DNA of 64,000 nt. Origin: Locusta migratoria (Eukaryota; Arthropoda; Insecta; Orthoptera; Acrididae). The notes beneath the pieces are model-generated. The model was not told the DNA's origin. It did no database searches and was given only the letters and a program-made list of their open reading frames with translations. This document shows, piece by piece, positions 46,230 to 57,719 of the stretch. Positions within the stretch are counted from its first letter, which is position 1; every line of letters begins with the position of its first letter. Position numbers and translations under genes: made by a program. Location of the stretch: NCBI GenBank assembly GCA_026315105.1, contig CM048744.1, forward strand, positions 315,587,270-315,651,269, read 5' to 3'.

Positions 46230-47524
46230 CATCACTTTACGTGACGACACGGTTTTCAGCTCGTCTACACACACATAAACAAAATCTGATAACACGTGGA
46301 ATTACTGATCTCATAATGTTTCATACTACTGAATTGGGATAAAGAACCGCAAACTCTCAGAGTGGGATTCACAGCACCGACACCATGGTTGTGGGACCAG
46401 AGCGCTACTACCTAAGCTACACCGACGTTTGCTACAACTGTGATAATTGCCTACGTGTACTTTGTAACGCACAGACCTTTTGCGAGCACAAAATGCAAGG
46501 CCGCAACGGCTGTGCCATAAGAAAGAAATCAGAGCAAAATAAAATTAAATATGTTATTTCGTCCACGGATTCAAGTTGCCAGTAAAATTACAAACTCTCC
46601 GATACCAATAAAGGACCGGACGCGATCTTAATTAAAAAGTAGCGAAATTAAAAGAATTTAGGAAGATTTATTAACAACATTCTCTCAGATTCAACCACTC
46701 TCCGCTCTCTAGGGACTGCAAATGTATCTTTTTTTAAAAGTGTGTTTAATTATTAAGTAATTCCTTGTCCTACAGCAAGGTGGTTTCGTGGCAAAATGAT
46801 CTTATTTGTAAAATAATATTAGACATGCAACAGGGCTACCTCAATTTCGTCATATCTTTATGATACAGATTTCACCACAGTTCAGCCTAATTGTTCTGTA
46901 ACTTTCCTATTGTCCACTTTACAATTATTAAATCTTAAGTAAGGCGACGGAACACTTGCCAAGAGAAGACGTGCGACGCCTTTACGGTCCAAGGACAGCA
47001 GATCAGCAGGTGAGCGTAACTTCCTGTCTGAGAGAAAAGACGATAGGCAGCAACCTTTCTTGCTTCATCTTGTTTAGCAAAACTTAACCAGTTACAACTT
47101 TGCAAAACTTCTAAGTCGATTTTCTCGAGAATTTTTGAGAGCTGCGTCGAATAGCTTTGGGTGATAGTTATTTACGTTCTGAACTTCACGTACCATAAAT
47201 AAAAATTCTGAAATCAGATATCCATGTGATCTCCCTGTAAGACATTTAGCGTAGACATCCAAAAAAGGAGGCATTTCTTTCCGAACGACCCTTCTACGAA
47301 AATACTTGGTTATGTTACAGTGACTTAAAACCCAGATGACCCAGAAGCCTTCAAAGTTGAACAGCTGCTACGGTATATCATCACACTTCTGATGAACCTA
47401 GCTATGATAATGATAGCGAGAGATACTTGCTGGGCACAATTAACACACCCGTATTCTTGCATAAGAGGAGAGGAAACCGCTACTGTTGTACAGCTTGTTC
47501 AAACTGCAGCAGAGGTTTCTTCCC
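46230..47524. other. Intergenic DNA without a supported gene
   Basis: A 66-codon frame at 46385-46585 has several cysteines (CYNCDNCLRVLCNAQTFC) but no recognised domain and no supporting context. Nothing else is recognised. Confidence 0.45.
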
Positions 47525-47594
47525 ATTGAGGGTACAGTGTACCCTCCGCCACGCACCTTAAGGTGGATTGCGGAGTATGTATGTAGATGTAGAT
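47525..47594 (+). mobile_element. CR1-like LINE 3' tail fragment (copy C)
   Basis: TACCCTCCGCCACGCACCTT and GTGGATTGCGGAGTATGTAT followed by GTAGATGTAGAT. It is nearly identical to the end of copy B (37677-37735), so it is an extreme 5' truncation of the same subfamily. Confidence 0.88.
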
Positions 47595-49706
47595 TTGCTT
47601 TGGTCCATTTTTACCTCTGCCCTTAAAACCCGCTACCCATCGTTCGCTTTTCGACCATGCTCCACAGGAGGGTAAGGCCAAATTGCTGATGAAAAACCTT
47701 ATAAGTCCAAAATTCCAAATTTTCTGTTTGTCCATTACCAGCAGTTGTATCAGTGTAGTTTTAGCTGTTTTTACTGGTATGGTGAAACATCTGGCAGGTC
47801 AAGAGATATTTCCATAAATCGTGTATAGGGGGGGGGGGGGGGGAATATTTAACTCAGTGCTAAACAGCGGAATATTCTATGAAGATCACAGAATGCAATG
47901 CCAAATTTTATGATGTAGTGATTCCTGGTCCATGCACATGTGTTTCCACTACTGTTGTCATTGTTGCCACAGTATTTTTTTGTGTTTGTATTACATCGTT
48001 ATTGTAGTTATCTTTTGCTCCTGAATGAAGTCAGATTTAGAGTTGTGTTATAGCAACGTAATAAGAATAAAGTAGACAGGAACTCATCTTTTCGAGAGAA
48101 AAATATACAGAAAGACATCGGAGACGCTAACTAATGAAAAGAAGAAGTTTGGTCGTATTACTGATGTCTCAAAACCTTGAAGACTGCAGACATATGAAAC
48201 ACGAGGATAAGTAAGTGTAGAAACAATTATTTTGATATTGCCTGCGATGAAAATAAAAGGATTGTTACTAATAATATGAACCAATTTGAAAATCAACATG
48301 AAATATACCTCTGTTTAAGTGATTTAATCATAGTAGTTCCAATACAACGAATGCGTCCCAAAAGAGAATAGTGGGAGGTACAGTTCAGTGATGCATCTCA
48401 CAAATGTAGTGTTTTTATTGCCCTTAGTGCAAATCTCAGAGAAACAAATATGTGTAAGCAAGCACTTATCCCATTATATGGAATAAGTAAGCGTAAGGTA
48501 GGTCATTTACTGAATACGATATGCATTCTATTATGGATTTGTCATATTTTTCCTCTGTATGAGCTTCCTTCGTATTAAAAATTAGTCATATCGTTGTAAA
48601 CCTGAACCAGATGTGTATAATTTTAGTAGTACTCTTTCTCTTAATGACATATTTTCCTCGTAAGGAAAAGTAAAGAATGAGAGTATCCAGAAAAAAATAA
48701 GAACTGTGACTTATCAGGTTTTCCCTGGACTTTTCATTTGACTTTGCCTCTGACGGGATTCATTATGAAACAAGTAGTTCGAAGATCTATCCTAGATGGC
48801 ATAGAAGGTCTTTCTACTGCTCTTGGTGAAAGACCGTTTCGTTGTCAATCTATTGTAGAAAATATCAAAATACAGCAATAAATTTACTTTGATTCTGAAT
48901 ACATTTGAGATTTATTTTACTTCTTAAATGTTTACTGATCTACACAGAATCGTTAAATTGTATCTTTAAATTAGGCACCACCGTGATAAAGGTTTTGTTG
49001 TATCGTACACATGTAACCCTACATCCCATAAGCACTTTTTACAGGAATGCATGGCTGATTATTTAGAAAATTACTAGCTTTTTCACAAAATTGAGAAACT
49101 TTGCCTTCCGGAATTGAAATCGAGAGAAGAAACTTTTATAACTACCGCCTATGTACCTACCCACAAGGTAAACGCTTTCTTTCTGACAGCGTAACGGCCA
49201 AGTGAAGCGTAAACTCCGGGTTCTGATATCGAGGAAACAGTACGGTATTCATTTGTTTAAACTATAGTTAGAATTTGTAGGGGTTGGAGGGTTAATTAGG
49301 TAAGTAAATCAACAAAGGATTGTACGTTTTGTAACGCAGCCGTGTACTTGACTTACTTAGCTTAAGCAACTTATAAAAATTTTATTGTCTTTCTCACAAT
49401 ATTATCTCGTTCTTTTAGGGAAACATATCATATCAAATGAAAAAATATTCTTGTCGTGTTTTAATAATTGTATACAAGCCTCTTACAGGTGCCACATCCA
49501 GCACTCCACTGTGTGAACTAAAACTTTACACGGAATTCAGATTTCACACACACATGTGGCAGACACCGTAGAATGCACGTCACTGAACGCTTATGAAATG
49601 TTAGTCATTCTTCGGTGCTGATTGTACAGAATATTGTGTATTTGACAAGGATGTCTGATGGAGGGCACAGCCCGAAACTAGTTATTCATAAAATTTTGTA
49701 GGCCTT
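47595..49706. other. Intergenic DNA
   Basis: Contains an 18-base G run at about 47828-47845 and AT-rich DNA with no coding support. A hairpin motif at 49652-49682 (CTGATGGA-GGGC-ACA-GCCC-GAAAC) resembles the ends of some retroelements. Confidence 0.45.
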
Positions 49707-50000
49707 GGAATACAGACGCTGATTTCAAGTTTGTGACGTGGAGAGAAGTCGTACTTAGACTATTCCAAGGCGCCTCAATCATTATTGCGGTTGTATAACG
49801 GTAAGACGTCTGCCTAATAAGCATGGAGGTCCGGGTTTGATTCCCGGCCACATCACAAATTTTAATTCTTTACTTCTTATTATCGTTAATGTGTTGAACT
49901 GTTATGTAGTTCACCACGTCGGTGTGGGCGTGGTGGGACCACATCCCTGAGCTGTAACGCAGCAGCGTGATGGTCGCGAAAGACTGGCGAGAGTAAACGA
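49707..50000 (+). mobile_element. Palindromic tRNA-like element, right half (P2)
   Basis: Begins in the central loop (CCTTGGAATACAGACGCTGA), passes the ACTATTCCAAGGCGCCTCAA stem half and then a tRNA-like unit (GTAAGACGTCTGCCTAATAA, GCATGGAGGTCCGGG, GGTTTGATTCCC). It ends with AATTTTAATTC and TATCGTTAATG. The left half is missing. A 110-base right extension (49893-50000, TGTAGTTCACCACGTCGGTG) is shared with the copy at 56019-56120. Confidence 0.8.
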
Positions 50001-50301
50001 GTAAACGAACCGTCGCTTGTACAAGCTTGCTTGAGCCGTGTAGGCGTTAGAGCAATATGTGCATTCTTGCGGTAGCACGCTTGCACAAGCGTGCTTGTCA
50101 AGCACGCTGTTACGCGTGTGGCCGCCTTAAGGGAGGGCCAAAACCACCTTGCTCTCCAGCATTACCGATAGAGGGCGCCAGGACCTAGGAAATTATTTTA
50201 AGCCAAATGCCCAGATAATTTCAATCACATAGTGTAAGAACTGTTATGCATCAATTTAAATACAAATTCAAGACGGTTTTTCGTCTCAGACGTGTCCAGA
50301 C

Positions 50302-50390
50302 ATTAACGATAAATAAGAAGCAATGAATTAAAATTTGTGATGCGGCCGGGAATCGAACCCGGACCTCCATGCTTACTATGTAGACGTCTT
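50302..50390 (-). mobile_element. Palindromic tRNA-like element P3, left part
   Basis: ACATTAACGATAAATAAGAA, then AATTAAAATTTGTGATGCGG and the reverse complement of the tRNA-like unit (CGGGAATCGAACCCGG, TAGACGTCTTAC). It stops at the T run of the L1-like LINE and continues at 55793. Confidence 0.82.
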
Positions 50391-50413
50391 ACTGTTTTTT
50401 TTCTTTCTTTCAT

Positions 50414-50476
<63 letters not shown>
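50391..50476 (-). repeat. Long T run, probable poly(A) tail of the L1-like LINE
   Basis: About 75 bases, nearly pure T on the + strand with a TTTCTTTCTTTC start. On the minus strand it is the poly(A) tail expected just downstream of the LINE's last coding frame and 3' UTR. Confidence 0.75.
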
Positions 50477-50479
<3 letters not shown>

Positions 50480-50724
50480 GGCCTCCTTACAACCCTTCAG
50501 CCCGGCCTTGCGCTCGCCATTATCGCCTTCGTCGGCCGTGGCTTCTCTAGCCTTTTGTTACTTTTATTTGGTCAGAATTTATTTACTTTTCTGCGTTTTC
50601 CGTTTGCGGACAGTCGACTCCGATGACTTGTCTTCCTCGCAAAATAAAGAAATCAAAGAAATGTGTGGCTCCTTGCCAAATAAATTGCGCTTTGCATCCT
50701 TATCTCCTCAAGGAAGTGAAGAAG

Positions 50725-50762
<38 letters not shown>

Positions 50763-50947
50763 CTAACTGGATGCGTCTTCTCGATCAATTCTCAGCGCGT
50801 CTTCTCGAATAATATTATAAGTGGTTTCCCGATTGTGTTGCGTGGTTCTGCTCATAACTCTGAAAGCACATTGCGTTGGACTTTCATTGTTTTCTATACA
50901 GTACTGAAACAGTTACATAACGAATACATCAGTGATTTTGTTTTACA
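50477..50947 (-). other. L1-like LINE 3' UTR
   Basis: Non-coding segment between the poly(A) tail and the ORF2 end, containing a second homopolymer (A run at 50728-50760 on the + strand). Confidence 0.5.
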
Positions 50948-53900
50948 TTAAGTCTGCACCATGATTCTCAGCATATTACCGTAGGTATTGGAATAGTCTC
51001 TTAGTCGTAGTAACTTCGGATGTTCATATTCTAGATACGCTCTATATTCTGCAAGCGTTGCATGTCGGTGATGAATGATATAAGCAGCGGTGTGTCCTAG
51101 AAACCAGATAGCCGCATTGTGCTTCTTTCTAGGGTATCTTAGCTTCTCCGGTCTGATAAGTTCAGTGATATCAACTTTCTGCGGCGTCGTGCGGTCAATG
51201 ATCTCCAGTCTGTGTCGCATGTGCGTCACCATTTGGTCAGCGGTGCCGCAGGCGAACCTGTGCAGTAGCGTGTCCACTTGTCCGCAGTCCGCGCAAGTTG
51301 GTGTTGGCATATGCGGATGTTGTGGACCTTTTCATTGGTGGGAACTTTGTCGTTCACTACTAAAAACCACGTAGATTTAATGCGTGATGGCAGTGCATGA
51401 CAGTGAATGTTTCTCCAAATAATATTCCACTTTGCATGAGGATATTTTGTGATAACCCTGTTTTCTCTTCCATTTGTCCTGATGAAGTTGTATATTTTCT
51501 TATTAGTATATGGCAGATCAATGTTGGTCGCATGTTGTATGTAACTGAATTCGTTGTAGTAAATCCTGATATGGCGATAGGTGAGCGGTATCACGGTTTC
51601 CTGAATGGGTGACATCATATTACTGGGTTTCCAGCGGGACATTAAAAACTTGGTTATACTGGGTCTCTGTTTGTTGATCGTTTTGTAAATATGACTAATC
51701 AATAATGTACGGCACTTGTGTCTCACGCTGACTAGTCCTAGTCCTTCCCTTGATGTTGGTAAAGTCAGGGTGTCGAAGCATACTTTAAAGATATGGCTTC
51801 TTACAACGTACCAACATAACGCCTTCTGTACACTGTCTGCAAGGTGTTCAGAAATAGGTAGAATTTGATCAAGATAGTGCACCCTGCTCGCAATGGATAT
51901 TCTTACGGTGTGTACTCGTTGCAGAAGGTCCAAATCCCTGTCTGAGTAAATCTGTGTTGTTGCTCTAATTTTGTGCAACATGTCCGTCCAATTTTTTGTC
52001 GCCATAATGTCTGGTGTAGCACTCCAATAGACGCCAAGGGATTTGTGTTGAGCTCTCGTTTCGCACCAGTCGAGGTGGTTGGTATTGCCAATGCCTCTTC
52101 CTATGTGGAGCAACGTTGTCTACTTATTGCTTAATTTTGCCCCACTGACTAAATTATAAACATTGACGAGAGCCCTCACTGTGGATAAATGCTCTGTAGA
52201 TGACACTGCAAGAAAGATGTCGTCAGCGTACGCGATACACACCGCTTCCTCTGTTCATATTTTAATTCCAGAAACTGTGCGATTGATGCTGGAAAACAGG
52301 GGTTCAACCGCTATGGCGTATAAGGCCATAGACAACGGACAGCCTTATATAATAGACCTCCTAATTGGTAATTGGTTGGTCAAGTGTCCATTAATCAGCA
52401 CTCGTGACGATGCATTCCAGATGCAATTCCTAAGTAGGAGGAGAAGTCGTTGTCCAAAACCCATCTTCGACATAACCCTGAACAAGTAGTCGTGACTCAC
52501 GCGGTCGTATGCTTTTTCAAAGTCCAGGAATAGGAAAGCGCCGGGTTGTGTGCTGTGTGCCAGTGTACATATAATATCCCGCAGTTCACAAGCGGCTGAT
52601 ATCACAATCCGTCCGGGCAGCGCCCCATGCTGATGTCTTCCAAGTATTTTATATAACACCGATTGCATTCGTTGTTTGTTGCTTCTTGTGATAATTTCAA
52701 AATCTGCATTGAGTAACGTGATAGGCCGCATTTCCTGAATCTTTTTACTGTTTGCCTTTTTTGGTAAGGGGATTATGATTCCATCCTTTAGCTCATGTGG
52801 TACAGCTGGGAGGCACCACATTTCATTAGCAAGCAAGGTTAACGTGGGGCCCAGTATAGACCAATAGTGTTTGTAAAATTCGGCGCTAAGTCCGTCTGGT
52901 CCCGGTGATTTTCGGTTTGCGGCATTGAAGACCGCCTCTTTGATATCTTCTTCGCTAAACGGTGCCTCCAAAGATAGGTTGTCATTTGACACGACGGATT
53001 CTATTTCACTTACGACGCTGTTGCATAGCGTATCGTTAATCTCCTGCATTTCATACAAGTCTTTATAATAGCTGCATACTATAGATGAAATGTCCTTTTG
53101 CTTATTGGCTACCATCCTCGATGCATCATCAATCGCTTCTATGAGTTTGGCTCTTTCACGCATTACTGTTCTAAGTGTGTGGTAAAGAGATGCTGTTTCT
53201 TCGGACGCTACATCCTTGGGTCGCGATCGTAATATAGTGCCCTCCATTCGCTTCCGATACAAAGTTGTGATCTTAGCTTTATACTTTTTGATGCGCCGGT
53301 AGGCATCATCGAGTGTGAGGTCGGTGGAGTGATAAATTTCACGGAGAGCTGAAAAGCAAAATTGCTTGTGCCAATAAGACTTTTGGTATGCATATCGTTT
53401 GGCTGTGGACCGAAGTTTAGGTTTGGCTTTATACAGCCACCATTCGATAGTCGACCTGTATTGCTTCCGGGAAGGTTTTAATTGTGTCCACGTCTGTTCG
53501 ATTTCTTCATCTAACAGTTCGTCTCGCAGCAAGCTGGTGTTCAGTTTCCAGTAACCCTTCCCACGGTATATTGGTGGTCGACGTAGGTTTACGTAACACT
53601 GGTGGACACTGTGGTCTGAGAAAGACACCGGCGCGACGTCACTGTTCATGACTTTTCATCTTAGCGCATCCGACACATAAATGCGGTCTATCCGGCTGGC
53701 GGAATTGCCGATGATGTGGGTGAAAGCAATGCGGTACCCGTGAACTTTTTCCCACGTATCAATTAATTTTAACCCGTGGACTTGATGGTCAAGTTCTAAA
53801 CATTTATTGAGGTTTGGTGTTTGATCTTTGGCCGAGATGACACAATTAAAGTCTCCTCCTACAACGAGGTTCTCAGAACACCCATTAATTAAGAAAGGAG

Positions 53901-54274
53901 CATAATTTTTATAAAACGAGGAGCGTTCTTGTCGACGATTATTACCTGATGGTGCATACAAACAAATGACTTGAACGCCATTGACTGTGCAGGAGATGCC
54001 TCTACCATTGGTAAGACGTACTGTGTTAGTATGAGGAATGCCTTCACGTAATAATATTGCAGTGCCTGTGTGGTCTTCTTCTTGCTATGGTAACATATCC
54101 TGCTATGTTGGGTTCGACACACACCTCCTGTAATAGCCCAATGTCTACGTTGGTGTTGTATAAAAAATCCTTGAGCACCCTGAATTTAACCTCACTTTGA
54201 ATTCTGTTGATGTTGATGGTCGTTATATTATACGTGAAGGTATCGTTCATTCTTTGAGGGAGAGTTAAAACCAA
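50948..54274 (-). pseudogene. L1-like ORF2: endonuclease and reverse transcriptase
   Basis: Read from 54274 down. The endonuclease starts ITTININRIQSEVK, with LLQEVCVEPN, the VVGGDFNCVISAKDQTP block and SASRIDRIYVSD. The reverse transcriptase has NRKSPGPDGLSAEFYKHYW, RPITLLNADFEIITRSN, FLFLDFEKAYDRVSHDYLF (motif A) and a CPLSMALYAI-type motif B. IAYADD (complement near 52240-52223) is motif C. The C-terminal part (52113-50948) includes KSLGVYWS and a CADCG...DTLLHRFACG zinc-binding end. Lesions are an in-frame TGA at 53656-53658, a frameshift at about 52345, another near 51240 and one near 54050. This is an APE-type LINE, most like L1/Tx1 members. Confidence 0.85.
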
Positions 54275-54429
54275 TAAAAGTGCCTATATCACTCACCTAC
54301 GCACACAAACACGGAATATTATGCTGGGCCCTCATTTATTTCCATATCTTGGCCCCCAGAAGTCAGATAACGCTTTGTTTCGGTCTCCGTCCGAAACCCT
54401 CCTGTCTACGGTGGTGGACGCAGGTACTT

Positions 54430-55685
54430 CTGTTTTGTTAGCGTCGTTGTTTTTTAGTTTCTCAGCGACCTGTTTTGCGATCGGGCGTAGCTGACTTGCG
54501 ACTTCGGCAGCGCCACCACGAGCAACACGGATTTTCTTTTTTTTCCGGTGAAGTTTGGCCTTTCACCTCCTTCTGACATTCGGATGAGACTTTTTTTTTA
54601 TTTTTTGGAGGTCGAACCCTTACGGTCGGGAACAACTGAATCCTCGTTGCGTGCCTCCTGGGCATCTGGAAGATTTACTGCAAGTTGTGGTGGGTCTTGG
54701 GGGCGGAACTTGTTGCGTTTTCCGAACATACATTGCGAGGAAAGCGAGTTTATCAGCGAGTTTCATCAAGGGGGCACGAGGCGCGTCCTCTGCCACTGCA
54801 ATATTTTTATTAGTGCCTACTTCAGGGTTCGAATTGTCGGCATCATTATTTTGTTGTGGAACCCCAAGACTTAGTGGGTTCGTGTCAGTGGCTGCACTAG
54901 CGTCAATCATTTCCACGTCAGTTCCGACAGCAAGTGTACTTGGTCGCGTCTCTTCTAGTGCGGCTGCCGCGGCGGCGAGTATTACGTCATCGGGCAGGGC
55001 CGTGTTTACGTGATCGCGCGGGAGCAGGCGGCTGGCGACCGTGGCATACTGCGCGCTGCCCGCCTTCCGCGTCTCTCTCGACAGGGAGCTGAACAGGCCG
55101 CCTACGCGGGCATTCTGCTCTAAGATGACCTGGCATCACGGTGACCTGGTTACACGCACAACAAGTACGAGGCTGTCCCTCATAGACAACAAGGGCCTTG
55201 AAACCACACACGTTTACGAAAGACGGAATGTGGGATTGCAAATCAATCTTGACAGACCGTACACCGTTGTCTACTTTATAGTGCATATTGCCACCCCATT
55301 TTTCAGCAGTTACAGTATAAACGGTACCGTACTTGGAAAGGACCTGTTTAATATAATCCAGTTCAATTTCGAACGGCAATAAATGAAATTTTACGGTCCG
55401 AAGGCCGAGCCCAGCATACGTAATTGTAACGTCACTCACCTCGCCATTTGATGCCTTGTACTTTGCAGTTCCGTTGGTCTTGTCCATGATCCCTCGGCAC
55501 AGCTCGTCGTTTCTCAGCTTCACTGTGTGGACGTTGCTTATAAAATCGTAGGCCATTCCAAGCAGATCTTCTTCAGGTTAGTTGAATGTTCCGTGAAACC
55601 AGTCATCGAACTCGTAAATCTTCGGTCGTGGAACACCAAAACTAAAACTGAACTTTAATGTATACTTTCGCACTTGTGACTCCAT
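54430..55685 (-). pseudogene. L1-like ORF1 (gag-like, zinc-knuckle region)
   Basis: Starts at ATG 55685: MESQVRKYTLKFSFSFGVPR, KIYEFDDWFHGTFN, then a TAA stop, then an N-terminal RRM-like region (VHTVKLRNDELCRGIMD, ITYAGLGLRTVKFHLLPFEI). A Cys/His cluster follows (CCACNQVTVMPGHLRAEC), whose C-to-H spacing is longer than a standard CX2CX4HX4C knuckle. After a frameshift near 54990 the frame continues with an Ala-rich and acidic stretch (ILAAAAAALEETRPS, NNDADNSNPEVGTNK) and a Lys-rich end (54665-54462). RRM plus knuckle ORF1 proteins bind element RNA. Confidence 0.7.
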
Positions 55686-55792
55686 TACCAAATAAAAATA
55701 TGCAAACGCACGCGAAGTAAATAGAAGGCGAATGGCACCGGCTAACCCGCTCCGCTCACGCGTCCGGCCGCTACGGCGGACCGGCCGATAAT
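55686..55792 (-). promoter_or_regulatory. L1-like LINE 5' UTR
   Basis: A short leader between the ORF1 start and the junction with the palindromic element. It is GC-rich at its outer end (CGCGTCCGGCCGCTACGGCG). Internal promoters lie here in LINEs, but I see no defined motif. Confidence 0.4.
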
Positions 55793-56018
55793 GAGTTAGA
55801 CCACCGCACCACTAACGATTAAGGCGCCTTGGAACAGAGATGCTGAATTAAGGTTTGTGATGTGGAGGGAAGTCCTACTTAGACTATTCCAAGGCGCCTT
55901 AATCATTATTGATGCGGGGGTCTAACTGTAAGACGTCTGCCTAGTAAGCATGGAGGTCCGGGTTTGATTCCTGGCCGCATCACAAATTTTAATTCTTTGC
56001 TTGTTATTATCGTTAATG
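55793..56018 (+). mobile_element. Palindromic tRNA-like element P3, centre and right part
   Basis: Continues P3 after the LINE: CACCACTAACGATTAAGGCG, loop, CTATTCCAAGGCGCCTTAAT, then the tRNA-like unit (CTGTAAGACGTCTGCCTAGT, GGTTTGATTCC) and the end AATTTTAATTC...ATCGTTAATG, which mirrors the left end at 50302. Without the LINE the element is about 315 bases, nearly all palindromic. Confidence 0.85.
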
Positions 56019-56099
56019 TCTTGAACTGTTCTGTAGTTCAGCACGTCGGTGTGGACGTGGTGGGACCACATCCCTGAGCTGTAACGCAGCAGCGTGACG

Positions 56100-56625
56100 G
56101 CCACAAAAGACTGGTGAGAGCGCGGGCTGGAACGGCGGCGGCCGAGGCGTTGCCCCCGGCAGGCAAATACGGCCTAGTTGCCGTGACGCCGACACAAGGG
56201 CTGCGTTAACTGTGCCCGTTAATAGAACAAAGGGCCGGCCGGCCATTGTCTGCGCGGGATTTATCTGCCGCCCCAGGAGGAGGCGGTGGAGGCCGCGGAG
56301 GCGCCCCGCAGCCGTCTGCCGCGCGCCAGATTGTAATCAACTTAGAGCCGCGCGAGCATAAAGTGGATTACGCGGCCGCGCGCTGCCGCTGCCGCTGGCG
56401 TGGCCCCGCGGAGGCGCGCGCGCCTAAAAATGCTCCTCGCACCGCCTAAACCGGTTATCCGGCTGTGCTGTACTCTGCCGCGAGAACGCCCGCCACCCGC
56501 CACCCGAGGCCAACCACTGTGCCGCGGTGAGGAAACACGCCAGGCGTAGTGCGCTTTCTGCGACACCCAGAGACGGGACACCAAAGCTTCCAGCAGGGCT
56601 TCCTTCATTGTCTGAATACCGAATG
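56100..56625. other. GC-rich, CpG-dense island
   Basis: Very GC-rich sequence with many CpG and CG-rich 8-mers (GCGGCCGCGCG, GCGCGCGCGCC). A less GC-rich core, AGATTGTAATCAACTTAGAG, followed by GCATAAAGTGGATTACG, contains TAAT and GATTA homeodomain-type words. Open frames arise from composition only. A promoter or conserved enhancer is possible. Confidence 0.4.
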
Positions 56626-56669
56626 TTTGTCACGATGTGCCCTGTCCATGTTTATCCACTATCTGTGGT

Positions 56670-56905
56670 TAAAACCGGGTGAGTAAAACAGAAGTGATAT
56701 CTGGTGTTCCCCAGGGAAGCGTTATAGGTCCCCTACTTTTCCTTGTGTTTATAAATCTGAATAGCTCCCTCAGGCTGTTCGTTGATGATGTTGTCGTTTC
56801 TCGGTTAGTGAAGTAACAGAGAATCAAAATCAGCTGCAAAGCGATTTAGACAAAAATTCTACATGATGCGATAATTGGCAATTAACACTAACAAGAAAAG
56901 TACCT
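56670..56905 (+). pseudogene. CR1-like LINE copy D, reverse transcriptase fragment
   Basis: Reads ISGVPQGSVIGPLLFLVFIN, then a decayed FADD equivalent (LFVDDVV) and the QLQSDLDK segment. It is the same family as copies A and B, interrupted until about 57720. Confidence 0.8.
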
Positions 56906-57074
56906 GGGCTCGAACAAACACATATACACCAAAATCGTATGAGAGATAATCTGAAGGTCCCTTATTGCAATAGTGATATCCCCGCATCTGCAAAACTCTG
57001 CAGTCGTCCGTTAGAGGCCTCTGCGTGTGCCATGCCACATTGCACTTTGACCTGTCGGTTCGCCAGTAGGGACG

Positions 57075-57515
57075 GTGCAGTGTGCCTTCGAAGTTGCGTT
57101 TTGTGATGTTATTTGTGTGGTGAAGCGTCAGATGGGGCGGCGATTGGCAATCAATCCTGCTAATGTATTGCGATTGGTTGAGATGAAGTTACGAAGAACC
57201 CTCCTTCGTGAAGATGGTATTAGTGTAGAAGATGAATCATTCGCATGCTTTATCGTATATGTTATAGTACATAAATATGAGCATAAGTTACATACTGTTG
57301 TAACACTAACACATAATTATGATAATAGGGATGATAATGACGAACAACTCATTGCAAGCGGTAGTGCTACCGTAAGTGCAGGAGGAGGCGATGGAAGCAG
57401 TGGCAGTGAGTACCAACAGTCTTCCGAGAAGGTTAAAGTTGCAACTATGATCACGGCTTTTGATGACAATACGCTAGAGAACATGTACGATGATTATTTC
57501 ATAAGTTATAGTTAA
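57075..57515 (+). CDS. Unrecognised 146-codon frame
   Basis: ATG-started frame lying in the 815-base gap between the two parts of CR1-like copy D. The N-terminal half has a basic stretch (RLVEMKLRRTLLREDG). The C-terminal half is Asp/Gly/Ser-rich (DNRDDNDEQ, SAGGGDGSSGSEYQQ) and ends in an acidic/aromatic tail. I recognise no family. It may be part of whatever inserted into the LINE, or a chance frame. Confidence 0.2.
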   Translation: MQCAFEVAFCDVICVVKRQMGRRLAINPANVLRLVEMKLRRTLLREDGISVEDESFACFIVYVIVHKYEHKLHTVVTLTHNYDNRDDNDEQLIASGSATVSAGGGDGSSGSEYQQSSEKVKVATMITAFDDNTLENMYDDYFISYS

Positions 57516-57719
57516 GATATCTGCATTACGTATGACGTCTACAATTACATCTACAGTGCTATCTAGAGCACGATTGCAAAGTTTTGCATAAAATCGACAC
57601 CCACCAGCACACTGGTGATCCTGTACGCAAACGTTCATACAGATATGTTTGTTCAATCCCAAGTACTTTCCTTGTAAATAATTAAAACTGTCTAGTAATA
57701 CACATGAGCATTAAAAGAA

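Noticed and set aside
46385..46585. Cys-rich 66-codon frame that could be a small secreted peptide
   Set aside because: No signal peptide-like start or known cysteine pattern, and no supporting context.
50337..50951. 204-codon open frame on the + strand
   Set aside because: It consists of poly-Phe and poly-Lys from long T and A runs and the reverse of a tRNA-like unit. It is an artefact of homopolymers.
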